Source: an uncultured Eubacteriales bacterium (lineage in GTDB: Bacteria; Bacillota; Clostridia; Christensenellales; Aristaeellaceae). Taken from it: DNA of 55,352 nucleotides. The translations under genes were made by a program, and so were the position numbers. Below the pieces are notes generated by a model that was given only the letters and a program-made list of their open reading frames with translations, made no database searches and was not told where the DNA came from. Position 1 is the stretch's first letter; the number at the start of each line of letters is the position of its first letter. The DNA lies in contig CADAQF010000010.1 of assembly GCA_902790015.1 (NCBI GenBank), positions 1 to 55,352 of the forward strand, in the 5' to 3' direction. This document shows positions 29,930 to 38,198 of the stretch, one piece after another.

Positions 29930-31181
29930 TAAAACGGAAATCCCCGCCCTGATCGATAGGGCGGAAAAGGACCTTGCGGAAGCCTTCGCCCTGCTGGAAA
30001 AAAGGGAGCTTGCCCAGACCGGGCGCGTGCTTTCCCTGTTCCAGGAGCATCACATAGCCCTCAGGCATTTCGCCCCCACCACGGGCTACGGCTACGACGA
30101 CGTGGGACGGGACACGCTGGAAAAGCTGTTTGCCTCCCTGTTCCATACGGAAGAGGCCATCGTGCGCCCGCAGATCGCCTCCGGCACGCACGCTTTGGCT
30201 ATGTGCCTGTTCGGCCTGCTGACCCCCGGCAGCCATCTCCTGTCCGCCACGGAAAAGCCCTACGACACGATGGACGAGGTCATCGGCCTTTCCGGAAACG
30301 CGCCCGGTTCCCTCAGGGAGATGGGCGTCTCCTATTCGGACGTACAAATGACCCCGGACGGCCGGATCGACGTGCCCGCCGTGCTTGCCGCCCTGCGGCC
30401 CGAAACCCGCGTGGTGCTGATCCAGCGCTCTCGCGGCTACGCCTGGCGGGCGTCGCTTACGCCCCGGCAGATGGAGCCGCTGATCAGCGCCGTGCACAGC
30501 GTAAGGCCGGATGTTTTTATCATGGTGGACAACTGCTACGGCGAGTTCCTGTGCGATGAGGAGCCCACTGAACTGGGCACCGATATCGCCGTGGGCAGCA
30601 TGATCAAAAATATCGGCGGGGGCCTTGCGCCCACCGGCGCCTACCTGGCCGGCACGAAGCGGGCCATCGACCGCGTCGCCGCCCGGCTGACCGCGCCCGG
30701 CATCGGCCGGGAGGTGGGAAGCTACGCCGCCAGCTACCGCCCCTTCTATCAGGGGCTTTTCATGGCCCCGCACACCGTCTGCCAGGCCGTCAGGACCGCT
30801 ATGCTGGCCGCGCGCGTGTTTGAGCTGCTGGGCTACGAGACGACCCCTTCCTCCCTTTCCGAACGGGCAGATATCATACAGGCCATCCGCATGGACAGCC
30901 CGGAGCGCATGGTAGCCTTTTGCCAGGGAATCCAGGCTGCCTCCCCTGTGGACAGCGACGCCGTCCCCGAGCCCTGGGACATGCCGGGCTACCAGCATCA
31001 GGTCATCATGGCCGCCGGCACGTTCGTGGCCGGGGCCTCCATCGAGCTTTCGGCCGACGGGCCGATGCGGCCGCCCTACACGGTATATCTGCAGGGCGGG
31101 CTCACCTACGCCCACGGCAAGCTGGCGCTTTTGTCCGCCCTGCGCCATATGCAGGACAGGGACTGCCTTTACCGGGAGTAA
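29919..31181 (+). CDS. Methionine gamma-lyase family PLP protein (YnbB, 'aluminium resistance' family)
   Basis: From TTG 29919 (GGAGGA eight bases upstream, inside miaA) the product has 420 residues. It belongs to the Met_gamma_lyase family of fold-type I PLP enzymes: PTTGYGYDDVGRDTLEKLFA, VRPQIASGTHALAMCLFGLL, LIQRSRGYAWR, VDNCYGEF, and the presumed PLP lysine Lys230 in GSMIKNIGGGLAPTGAY. Family members are annotated as aluminium resistance proteins, but the natural substrate is not settled. The position after miaA agrees with B. subtilis ynbB context, though hfq and hflX are absent here. An open frame upstream to 29835 lies within miaA and is not used. Confidence 0.87.
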   Translation: MTPDKTEIPALIDRAEKDLAEAFALLEKRELAQTGRVLSLFQEHHIALRHFAPTTGYGYDDVGRDTLEKLFASLFHTEEAIVRPQIASGTHALAMCLFGLLTPGSHLLSATEKPYDTMDEVIGLSGNAPGSLREMGVSYSDVQMTPDGRIDVPAVLAALRPETRVVLIQRSRGYAWRASLTPRQMEPLISAVHSVRPDVFIMVDNCYGEFLCDEEPTELGTDIAVGSMIKNIGGGLAPTGAYLAGTKRAIDRVAARLTAPGIGREVGSYAASYRPFYQGLFMAPHTVCQAVRTAMLAARVFELLGYETTPSSLSERADIIQAIRMDSPERMVAFCQGIQAASPVDSDAVPEPWDMPGYQHQVIMAAGTFVAGASIELSADGPMRPPYTVYLQGGLTYAHGKLALLSALRHMQDRDCLYRE

Positions 31182-31186
31182 CCGCC

Positions 31187-32368
31187 ATGCCCTACCAGCA
31201 GGAAACCACCTATCACACCGAGATGGACATCCGCCGGACGGACCGGCTCAGGGCGCTTCAGAAGGAGCTGCCGGCGGTCTGCACCGATTTTTTCCGGTCC
31301 ATCGCCCATACCACCAGCACCCTGACCCGGCTGGCCTACGCCTATGACTACCGGCTTTTTTTCACCTACCTGCACGAGGAAAACTACGTCTTTTCCCAGC
31401 TTCCCGTCCCTCTGATCGGGGACAGGGAGCTTCAGACCCTGACCGTCCGCGACATCGACGGCTTTCAGGACTACCTGAGCCAGTATTACGCCAAAGACGC
31501 CGAGGGGGAGGACCGCATCGTCCAGAATCACGAACTGGGCATCATGCGCAAGCTGTCCTCCCTGCGGTCGTTGTTTGAGTATCTGTTCAAAACCGGCCAT
31601 ATCCCCGCCAACATCACCACCCTGGTCACCCTGCCCAAGACGCACGAAAAGCCCATCCTCCGTCTGGAAGCGGACGAGATGGAAAAACTGCTGCTTTCCG
31701 CCCGGTCAGGCGAGGGGCTGACGCAGCGTCAGCAGGCGCTGCACGCCCGCAGCGCCACGCGGGATGTGGCCATACTGCTGCTTTTCCTGGGCACCGGCAT
31801 CCGCGTAAGCGAGCTGGTGGGCATCAACCTGGAGGATGTCGATTTTTCCATCAACGCCTTCATGGTCACTCGCAAGGGCGGCAGCCAGACCATCCTCTAT
31901 TTCCCGCAGCAGGTGGCGCAGGCCCTGCAGGCTTATCTCCAGGAACGGAACCAGGTGGAGCCGCTGGAGGGCCACGAAAACGCCTTTTTCCTTTCCTCCC
32001 AGCGCCGGCGGATCACCCAAAGGGCAGTGGAAAACATGGTCAAAAAATACGCCCAGGTGGCCGCGCCCCTTAAAAAGCGCATCAGCCCCCACAAGCTGCG
32101 CAGTACCTTCGGCACCAACCTTTACCAGGAGACCGGCGACATTTACCTGGTGGCCGATGTCCTGGGCCACGCCGACGTGAACACCACCCGCCGCCATTAC
32201 GCCGCCATGAGCGACGCCCGCAAGCGCCGGGCCGTCGCCCACGTGGTACTGCCCGGAGGGCCAACTGACGGACAGCAGAAGCCTCCCCTGGGCCCCGCTT
32301 CCGAAGAAGAAGATCCTGAAGCCGGCCTAATTGACACCGCGAACAAGATGAAACCGACAAACGAATGA
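31187..32368 (+). CDS. Tyrosine recombinase, Xer type
   Basis: The 393-residue protein has a SAM-like N-terminal DNA-binding domain (about 15-150, SLRSLFEYLFKTGHIPANIT) and a complete catalytic set: Arg206 in GTGIRVSEL, Lys230 in RKGG, His302/Arg305 in HKLRSTFGT, His328 in LGHADVNTT, and nucleophile Tyr338 in RRHYAAM. It lies in a housekeeping operon and no phage genes adjoin, so chromosome dimer resolution (XerC/D/H-like) is more likely than an element integrase. The C-terminal 35 residues form a hydrophilic extension. ATG 31187 lies five bases after the previous stop. No dif-like site was noticed nearby. Confidence 0.85.
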   Translation: MPYQQETTYHTEMDIRRTDRLRALQKELPAVCTDFFRSIAHTTSTLTRLAYAYDYRLFFTYLHEENYVFSQLPVPLIGDRELQTLTVRDIDGFQDYLSQYYAKDAEGEDRIVQNHELGIMRKLSSLRSLFEYLFKTGHIPANITTLVTLPKTHEKPILRLEADEMEKLLLSARSGEGLTQRQQALHARSATRDVAILLLFLGTGIRVSELVGINLEDVDFSINAFMVTRKGGSQTILYFPQQVAQALQAYLQERNQVEPLEGHENAFFLSSQRRRITQRAVENMVKKYAQVAAPLKKRISPHKLRSTFGTNLYQETGDIYLVADVLGHADVNTTRRHYAAMSDARKRRAVAHVVLPGGPTDGQQKPPLGPASEEEDPEAGLIDTANKMKPTNE

Positions 32369-32408
32369 AAGCGCCGCGGGACAGCCTGACGCCGTCCCGC
32401 TTTCCGTC

Positions 32409-32446
32409 AAAAAACCGCAGGCCCTTTAATGACCTGCGGTTTTTTC
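32409..32446. terminator. Bidirectional terminator between xer and flotillin genes
   Basis: AAAAAACCGCAGG (32409-32421) is complementary to CCTGCGGTTTTTT (32433-32445) around an 11-base loop. The A and T tracts serve both convergent operons. A second hairpin without a long T-run (GCGGGAC/GTCCCGC, 32376-32400) precedes it. Confidence 0.92.
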
Positions 32447-32453
32447 GTGTTCA

Positions 32454-33875
32454 TTATGCTTCAGACGACTGCGCGTCAGAAGAGCTTCCGTCTCCCTCCG
32501 TGATGCGTTCGTTTTCGGGAGCCGCCTTCCCCACCAGCCCGCCGGTGGAAACGTCTCTCAGTATCTTGGGAATATCCAGGCCGACGGCGTTTTTGATGGC
32601 TTCGAAGGTGGAGAGCATGGTGCCGGCCGTATCCTTGGCCATGGAGGTGGCCCCGCCCTCTCCGAAGAGGATGATCTTATCGGTCTTGCTCAGGGGCTCG
32701 GCGATGGCTTTAGCCATGTCCGGCAGCTTATCGGAGATCATTTCCATCATGGCGGCCTGGCCGTACAGCTGCATGGCCTCGGCTTTCATGCGCAGGGCGT
32801 CGGCTTCCGCCTCGCCGCGGAGCCGGATACCCTCGGCCTCCTTCTGCGCCGCGTACAGGCGCGCGTCTGCTTCCGCCTGCTGACGGAATTTTTCGGCCTC
32901 GGCCTTTTCCCTGATTTCCACGTTCAGGCGTTCGCGCTCGATCTCGACCTGCTGGCGCTTAAGCTCTGTTTCCTTTTCCAGGCGGGTCATTTCGGCGGCG
33001 GCGTGCTCGGTCGCGAAGGTCTTGTTGATGCGCTCCTGCTCGATCTTATAGGCCATTTCCGCCTTGGCGCGGGCTTCCTCGGTTTCCTGCTTGAAAGCTG
33101 CTTTCTGAACCTCCAGGTCGCGGCTCTGGCGGGCGACTTCGGCTTCGGCCTGCATTTCGGCGAAGCGGGACTGCTTATCGGCCTCGGCCTCGGCGATGCG
33201 CTTGTCCTGTTCTTTTTCGGCCACATTGCGGGCAGCCATGGTATCGATCACGGCGCCGTCTTTGTCGGCAAAGTTCTGGATGGTCAGGTTGATGATCTCC
33301 AGGCCCATGTTGCTCATGTCGCTCATGGCGGCCTTGATGGATTCCTGGGCGAACTTATCGCGGTTCTGCACCAGCTCCGCGATCGTCATCTGGCCGATGA
33401 TCTCGCGCATGTTGCCTTCCAGCACGTCCTTGGCCAAAGCCTTGATCTGGTCGGCATTGTAATGAAGCAGCTGCTCGGCTGCCGTAGCGATGGAAAGATC
33501 GTCCGAGCCTATCTTGATGTTGGCCACGGCGTCCACCAGCACGGAGATGTATTCCTTGGTCGGCACCGGCTGGGCGGTCTTGATATCCACCTGCGTCAGG
33601 CACATGTCCAGCTTATCGATCCGCTCGATGGCGGGAATATAAAACGTGGCGCCGCCGCGGACGATGCGGTAGCCGAATCTCTTGCTGGCCACCGTGCCGT
33701 CGGCGTTGCGCACCTTGTAATTGCGGCGCAGCAGACCTGAAATAATAAGCGCCGTATCCGGCGGAGCCACCTTATAGCGGGGCAGGAATTTGGCCAGGAT
33801 AATGATTACGACAAAACCTATGAGAAACCAGTACCAGTTGACGGTCAGAAAGTTAAGAATAGTGTCGGCATTCAT
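32454..33875 (-). CDS. floT: Flotillin (SPFH/band 7 protein)
   Basis: The 473-residue product has one N-terminal membrane segment (about 12-30, NWYWFLIGFVVIIILAKFL). An SPFH domain follows (about 40-210, TALIISGLLRRNYKV, then VANIKIGSDDLSIATAAEQLL). A long Ala/Glu-rich coiled coil (about 215-390) of the flotillin type comes next, then a short C-terminal region. Flotillins scaffold membrane microdomains. GGAGG stands nine bases before ATG 33875. Unlike the Bacillus arrangement, no NfeD-type partner is adjacent; the upstream neighbour is a coiled-coil protein gene. Confidence 0.92.
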   Translation of the reverse strand: MNADTILNFLTVNWYWFLIGFVVIIILAKFLPRYKVAPPDTALIISGLLRRNYKVRNADGTVASKRFGYRIVRGGATFYIPAIERIDKLDMCLTQVDIKTAQPVPTKEYISVLVDAVANIKIGSDDLSIATAAEQLLHYNADQIKALAKDVLEGNMREIIGQMTIAELVQNRDKFAQESIKAAMSDMSNMGLEIINLTIQNFADKDGAVIDTMAARNVAEKEQDKRIAEAEADKQSRFAEMQAEAEVARQSRDLEVQKAAFKQETEEARAKAEMAYKIEQERINKTFATEHAAAEMTRLEKETELKRQQVEIERERLNVEIREKAEAEKFRQQAEADARLYAAQKEAEGIRLRGEAEADALRMKAEAMQLYGQAAMMEMISDKLPDMAKAIAEPLSKTDKIILFGEGGATSMAKDTAGTMLSTFEAIKNAVGLDIPKILRDVSTGGLVGKAAPENERITEGDGSSSDAQSSEA

Positions 33876-33965
33876 GAAATCATCCTCCAGTTACAGTCAG
33901 TTTCACTCAGTCGCTCGTAATTCGGCATTCGTCTAATGCCCGATCGTCCGTAAACCCGTTTCCCG

Positions 33966-34625
33966 TCAGAAGCTCTGCACGTCGTCGGACATGTCGCCGG
34001 CTTGGCGGGCCTGGAAATTCTGGCGGAGCTGACGGACGGCGTCCAGCTGCTGGGAGAGGGAATTGTCCGCGTTCAGGAGAAGCTCGTTCACCTGACCGTC
34101 CACGGTGGCCTTGTAGCGGTCTGAGTCGTTGCGGGCGGCCTGGAAGATGGACTGGGCCTCCCGGTTGGCGCGAAGAACGATCTCGTTCTCGCTGACCAGC
34201 TGTTCGGCGCGGGCTTGGGCATCGGCCAGCATGGCGGCTGAGCGGGTCTGAGCGTCCGCCACCATGGCGTTGGCCTTGTCGGCGGCGTCGCGCGCCATGT
34301 CCGCGGCGCGGGCCTGGGCGTCGGCCAGGGCCGCCTGGGCGCGGCGGGTGGCGTCCTCCAGGGTGCTCTGGGCGGTGGCGTTGGCGTCCCGCACGGTGGT
34401 TTCAGCCTCCTGGCTGGCTTTTTTCAGGATCACGTCCTGCTGATCCAGCACGCTGCGCGCGTCCCGCACATCCGGATCCACGCTGTCCTCCAGCTGCTGC
34501 AGCAGCTGCTTGAGCGAATGCCCGTCCAGCAGGATCTTGCCGGACAGGGGCACCCTGCCCGCGCTGTCCGCCAGCTGCTTGAGCCGGTCGATCAGGTCAA
34601 ACATCTTGAGTCGGGTGTCCGCCAT
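33966..34625 (-). CDS. DivIVA-like/ATP synthase B-like coiled-coil protein
   Basis: The 219-residue protein starts with a conserved segment (MFDLIDRLKQLADSAGRVPLSGKILLDGHSLKQLLQQL) like the clostridial proteins encoded beside coaD and rsmD and often labelled ATPase. An Ala-rich heptad region follows (about 70-175, repeated ADAQARAA-type units). There is no nucleotide-binding motif, so ATPase is a misnomer; a DivIVA-like structural role is plausible. GGAGGAATC precedes ATG. It lies between coaD and flotillin on the same transcript. Confidence 0.75.
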   Translation of the reverse strand: MADTRLKMFDLIDRLKQLADSAGRVPLSGKILLDGHSLKQLLQQLEDSVDPDVRDARSVLDQQDVILKKASQEAETTVRDANATAQSTLEDATRRAQAALADAQARAADMARDAADKANAMVADAQTRSAAMLADAQARAEQLVSENEIVLRANREAQSIFQAARNDSDRYKATVDGQVNELLLNADNSLSQQLDAVRQLRQNFQARQAGDMSDDVQSF

Positions 34626-34668
34626 GGTGATTCCTCCTTTTCTCCAATGGGGTGAACGTGGGGCGAAT

Positions 34669-35151
34669 TTATTTGTAATGACTTAGGATATCCGGTAAAA
34701 CAGAACGCGGAACCAGGGCGGAAATATCTCCGCCCAGAGAGGCGATCTCCCGCACGAGGGACGAGCTGAGCGCCTCCATGCCGCCTGCGGAGGGCAGAAA
34801 AACCGTTTCAAGCCCGGGCAGCAAAAGGCCGTTCACTTTGGCCATGCGCATCTCGCTTTCCAGGTCGCCCGGGCCGCGCAGGCCGCGCACCAGCACCCGG
34901 ATGTCCAACTGCCTGCACAGGTCGACAGTCAGGCCCGAAAAAGGGAGGACCTCCACCTGGGGCAGATCCGCCGCCGCTTTTTTAAGCATGGCCACCCTTT
35001 CCTCCATGGGAAAGGCGCCATTTTTTTCGGCGTTGACCAGAACCCCTACTACCACCCGCTCGAAAATGCCTGCGGCGCGGGTGATGATATCCAGATGTCC
35101 CAGCGTCACCGGGTCAAAGCTGCCCGGATACAGGCACGCGCTTTGGCGCAT
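34669..35151 (-). CDS. coaD: Phosphopantetheine adenylyltransferase
   Basis: The 160-residue enzyme catalyses the fourth step of coenzyme A synthesis, joining AMP from ATP to 4'-phosphopantetheine. The nucleotidyltransferase motif YPGSFDPVTLGHLDII (T-x-GH) opens the protein, RGLRGPGDLESE follows, and LSSSLVREIA corresponds to the usual ISSTxxRE. Length matches the 160-residue norm. It lies 18 bases after rsmD, the common pairing. Confidence 0.97.
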   Translation of the reverse strand: MRQSACLYPGSFDPVTLGHLDIITRAAGIFERVVVGVLVNAEKNGAFPMEERVAMLKKAAADLPQVEVLPFSGLTVDLCRQLDIRVLVRGLRGPGDLESEMRMAKVNGLLLPGLETVFLPSAGGMEALSSSLVREIASLGGDISALVPRSVLPDILSHYK

Positions 35152-35169
35152 GGCATATCCTCCTTGTCT

Positions 35170-35718
35170 TCAGCCTTCCCTTCGGTAAAAAGTCAGGCAG
35201 GTGTCCCGGTATTTGCGGGTGGATAGCAGCACAAGGCCGGGGACTTCCTCCGGAAGGCTGCTTGCCGCGTGCTCCCTGATGACCCTTCCGCCCGGGCGAA
35301 CCAGCCCCGACGAAGCCATTGTGCGGATAAGCTTCGTCGGATCCATCTCGTAGGGAGGGTCCAGATAGATCAGGTCAAAGGATTCCCCCGCCGCGCTGAG
35401 CCTGCTGACCAGCTGTTCGTCCCTGCCGGACAGCACCACGGCGCGGTCGGAACAGCCCAGGGAACGGATGTTTTCCCTGATGACCGCCAGGGCGTCCCGG
35501 CTCTGGTCGCATATGACGGCGCGGGAGGCTCCGCGGCTGAGCGCCTCCAGCGCCACGGCCCCGCTGCCTCCGTACAGGTCCAGCATGCTGATGCCCTCGA
35601 TCTCGCCCTGCAGGATGTTGAAAAGCGCCTCCCGCACCTGGTCCAAAGTGGGCCGGGTGGTCATGCCCCTGGGGGCTTTCAGGGGCCGGGAGCGGTATTC
35701 CCCGCCGATGATGCGCAT
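35170..35718 (-). CDS. rsmD: 16S rRNA (guanine(966)-N2)-methyltransferase
   Basis: The 182-residue SAM-dependent methyltransferase starts MRIIGGEYRSRPLKAPRG and contains SMLDLYGGSGAVALEALSRGA (SAM site) and the catalytic LDPPYE motif. TRPTLDQVREALFNIL is characteristic of RsmD. Its start codon shares one base with the end of the upstream membrane-protein gene, indicating coupling. Confidence 0.96.
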   Translation of the reverse strand: MRIIGGEYRSRPLKAPRGMTTRPTLDQVREALFNILQGEIEGISMLDLYGGSGAVALEALSRGASRAVICDQSRDALAVIRENIRSLGCSDRAVVLSGRDEQLVSRLSAAGESFDLIYLDPPYEMDPTKLIRTMASSGLVRPGGRVIREHAASSLPEEVPGLVLLSTRKYRDTCLTFYRREG

Positions 35719-36548
35719 CAGACGAGCTCTTTGGTATGGGGCTTGCGGGCGGGCTGCTTCTTTTTGACGGCTGCCGGCAGCGTCTTTTTCCGGCGGCGGC
35801 GCGCCTGAACGAGGCCCCCGTGTGTCAGCGCGCGGGAACGGACGCCGAACATATAGCCCACCCCGTAAAACAGGTAGGGAATAAAGAACAAAAGCGGGCT
35901 CAGCCGGTCCACCAGCAGCATGGCGTCATAGTTGCGCGTGCCCACCATATTGTAAAACGGATAGATGAGCACCCTGACGATGATGCGCAAAACATCCGCC
36001 AGGCCCATCGGAACGCTGCGCTGATAGTAGGCCAGGGGGGCTGTCAGCTCCTCCTGGGCAGAAAAGGCCGCGAACCAGTTGGGGAGCGGCTGCAGCGAAT
36101 AGGTGTGGCGTCTGGCCAGCGCGGCATATACGGCGCAGAGTATGATCAGCGGCAGGACGCCGAAAAAAGCGGTGACAAAGCCCTTGGCCGGATGAAAGCA
36201 CCGATCCCGCTCCGCCTTGCCGATGGTTTCCCCGGCCTGGCTGTGGGCATACTGGATCTCGGCAAAGGCCACGTCCCCGTCCCCTGCGGAGAGGCCGTCA
36301 TAATACAAAAGCAGGGCGTATACCGCCACCTGCACCAGATTGACGGCGACGCGGAGGAAAACGCTGTTCTGAAAGCTGAAGACGGTGCCCAGAAAAAGAT
36401 TCAGCACCATGAAGACGGCCGCGAAGCCCAGCAGCCTGAAGCCACGCTTTACGGCAAACCAGCTCAGGGCGTTGCCCTTGAGATAGGGCTTAAAAACCGG
36501 CTTCACCTTCCGGCTTTTCCGCTTGGTCGTCTGCGTTTTGTTCGTCAT
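35718..36548 (-). CDS. Unknown polytopic membrane protein
   Basis: I do not recognise this 276-residue protein. It has a basic, Lys-rich N-terminus and about four or five hydrophobic segments (around 33-53, 62-82, 124-146, 182-200 and 215-235), then a strongly basic C-terminal tail ending near RRRRKKTLPAAVKKKQPARK. It lies between an ACT-domain gene and rsmD in one operon; no function follows from that. Confidence 0.7.
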   Translation of the reverse strand: MTNKTQTTKRKSRKVKPVFKPYLKGNALSWFAVKRGFRLLGFAAVFMVLNLFLGTVFSFQNSVFLRVAVNLVQVAVYALLLYYDGLSAGDGDVAFAEIQYAHSQAGETIGKAERDRCFHPAKGFVTAFFGVLPLIILCAVYAALARRHTYSLQPLPNWFAAFSAQEELTAPLAYYQRSVPMGLADVLRIIVRVLIYPFYNMVGTRNYDAMLLVDRLSPLLFFIPYLFYGVGYMFGVRSRALTHGGLVQARRRRKKTLPAAVKKKQPARKPHTKELV

Positions 36549-36560
36549 CGTCGTTCAGCC

Positions 36561-36977
36561 TCATCCATTCTTTTTGCTCAGGCACTGAAAGCCCTTGTCC
36601 GAAAGCAGGCGGGCGCTGCGTTCCGGGTCCAGCACGCCCAGCACCAGGGCGTTTTCCCCTCCCCGTTTGAGCACGTACAGGTATTCTATATCCGTATTGT
36701 CCTCATTCAGGGCGGTAAGCACCTGCCCCGCCCCGTCGGCGGCGTCCGGCATCCTCACGCACAGAACGTCCGTCAGGCAGGCGGAATAATTGTTGTCCTG
36801 CAGCAGGCGCAGGGCCTTTTCACTGTCCGTCACGATGGCGCGGAATACGCCGTAGCGGGACGTATCCGCCAGCACCGCCGCTTCCAGCCCTATGCCGTTG
36901 CGGCCCAGCAGACAAACCAGGTCCGCCAGGGTGCCCTGATTATTTTTGAGAAAAACGGAAAGCTGCTTCATCAGCAT
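36561..36977 (-). CDS. Tandem ACT-domain protein
   Basis: The 138-residue product consists of two ACT folds: QLSVFLKNNQGTLADLVCLLGRNGIGLEA with ADTSRYGVFRAIV, then LCVRMPDAADGAGQVLTALNEDNTDIEYLYVL. ACT domains bind small ligands, often amino acids. Stand-alone pairs of this kind are usually sensors or subunits of other enzymes, so its ligand is unknown. Start ATG 36977 is favoured by GGGAGG eight bases upstream; MKQ seven residues later could not use that site. It is the first gene of a six-gene operon. Confidence 0.82.
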   Translation of the reverse strand: MLMKQLSVFLKNNQGTLADLVCLLGRNGIGLEAAVLADTSRYGVFRAIVTDSEKALRLLQDNNYSACLTDVLCVRMPDAADGAGQVLTALNEDNTDIEYLYVLKRGGENALVLGVLDPERSARLLSDKGFQCLSKKNG

Positions 36978-37015
36978 ATGTGTGCCCTCCCAAATCGCAG
37001 ATTAGTGTGTATTTC

Positions 37016-37045
37016 ATTATAACACGCCCAGGCCGGCGGATTCAA
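37016..37045 (-). promoter_or_regulatory. Promoter of the ACT-rsmD-coaD-flotillin operon
   Basis: On the minus strand: TTGAAT (37040-37045), 18-bp spacer, TATAAT (37016-37021), 39 bases before ATG 36977. Confidence 0.75.
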
Positions 37046-37056
37046 CCAAAACATAC

Positions 37057-37091
37057 AAAAAACAGCCGGTCTGATCAATGAAGATCAGCCG
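37057..37091 (-). terminator. Terminator at the end of trmD
   Basis: On the minus strand GGCTGATC and GATCAG-A-CC form a bulged hairpin overlapping the trmD stop codon, followed a few bases later by six T residues (A at 37057-37062). Confidence 0.6.
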
Positions 37092-37831
37092 TCCTCAACG
37101 CCTTTTTCCTGCTGCGCGGAAAGCCAGGCGCGCTCCTTGTCGGTAAGAGGCGCTTTTTCAAGCATGTCCGGCCGGAGGCGGGCGGTGCGCAGCAGGGCCT
37201 GTTCGCGCCGCCAGCGGGCTATTTTGGCGTGGTCCCCGTTCAGAAGGACGGCGGGGACCTCCTCGTCTTCAAACACCCTGGGGCGGGTGTACTGGGGATA
37301 TTCCAGAAGCCCTTCCCGGGAAAAGCTTTCCTCCAGCGCGCTCTGGTCGCTGCCCAGCACGCCCGGAAGCAGCCGGGCGATACAGTCGGTCACCGCCAGG
37401 GCAGCCAGCTCTCCCCCGGTCAGGATGAAATCGCCCAGGGATATTTCCAGGTCGATATAATGGTCCAGCGCGCGCTGGTCCACCCCCTCGTAGTGGCCGC
37501 ACAGCATGACTAGCTCTTCTTCCTTCGCCAGCTCCTCCGCCAGGCGCTGGGTGAAGGGAACGCCCGCGGGGCCCAGAAAAATGCGTTTGCCCGAAAAAGA
37601 CGGCCCGCAGACGGCCCTGAAGGCCGCCGCGATGGGCTGGGGGGTCATCAGCATGCCCGCCCCGCCGCCGAAGGGATAATCATCCGTATTCTTGTGCTTG
37701 GCGTCCGAAAAAGGGCGGATGTCCACCGCCCGCACATCCAGCAGGCCGGCCCTGCGGGCGCGGCCCAGGATACTTTCGGACAGCACTGCCTCGCACATCT
37801 CCGGAAAAATGGTCAGCAGGGTGATTTTCAT
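37085..37831 (-). CDS. trmD: tRNA (guanine(37)-N1)-methyltransferase
   Basis: The 248-residue SPOUT methyltransferase makes m1G37, which prevents frameshifting. Motifs: MKITLLTIFPEM start, DDYPFGGGAGMLM, MLCGHYEGVDQR, and the knot EISLGDFILTGGELAA. The open frame extends upstream to 38155, but this is an accident of the frameshifted DUF1294 gene. ATG 37831 has GGAAAGG upstream and matches the family N-terminus. rplS, the usual next gene, is absent. Confidence 0.97.
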   Translation of the reverse strand: MKITLLTIFPEMCEAVLSESILGRARRAGLLDVRAVDIRPFSDAKHKNTDDYPFGGGAGMLMTPQPIAAAFRAVCGPSFSGKRIFLGPAGVPFTQRLAEELAKEEELVMLCGHYEGVDQRALDHYIDLEISLGDFILTGGELAALAVTDCIARLLPGVLGSDQSALEESFSREGLLEYPQYTRPRVFEDEEVPAVLLNGDHAKIARWRREQALLRTARLRPDMLEKAPLTDKERAWLSAQQEKGVEDG

Positions 37832-37866
37832 GATGCCTTTCCTTTCCCTGTCCGGTAATTTGGCGT

Positions 37867-38155
37867 CTACCGGGAAAGCCCGGCCCAGACGAGCAGCCCC
37901 GCCTGCAGCAGCGCAAGCAAAGGGATAACGATCCTGAAGGCGGGCTTTTGAGTCTTGTGGCGGAAGACCTTCATGCCGCACAGTCCGCCCCATGCGCCCA
38001 GACAGGCGCTCAAAAAAAAACAGCGTCGATTCCCTGATGCGCCACCGTCCTTTTCTGGCCCGGCGCTTATCCAGCCCAAAGGCGGCAAAGCAGACCAGAG
38101 ACATGACGCCCGCGGCGATAAGCAGGGGAATAAACCAGGCTCCAATCTGTTTCAT
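37867..38155 (-). pseudogene. DUF1294 membrane protein gene with frameshift in an A9/T9 run
   Basis: From ATG 38155 the product begins as a DUF1294 protein: a membrane helix, then FGLDKRRARKGRWRIRESTLFF. At nine consecutive T residues (38012-38020, A on the plus strand) the frame is lost. With one base fewer it continues LSACLGAWGGLCGMKVFRHKTQKPAFRIVIPLL to a stop at 37867, exactly the family pattern (about 95 residues). The defect is a homopolymer insertion. It may be a sequencing error, a phase-variable tract, slippage-dependent expression or a real pseudogene. Between rimM and trmD this gene is an extra member of the operon. Confidence 0.8.
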
Positions 38156-38198
38156 ACGGCCATCCTTTCAAACCATCAGAACACTATGGATCAGGCTG

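Noticed and set aside
30920..31186. Extension of the Xer gene to 30920.
   Set aside because: It lies inside the ynbB-like gene in another frame; ATG 31187 directly follows that gene's stop.
37832..38155. N-terminal extension of trmD to 38155.
   Set aside because: The extra residues are the first part of the DUF1294 protein followed by out-of-frame sequence; TrmD orthologues start at MKITLLTIFPEM.
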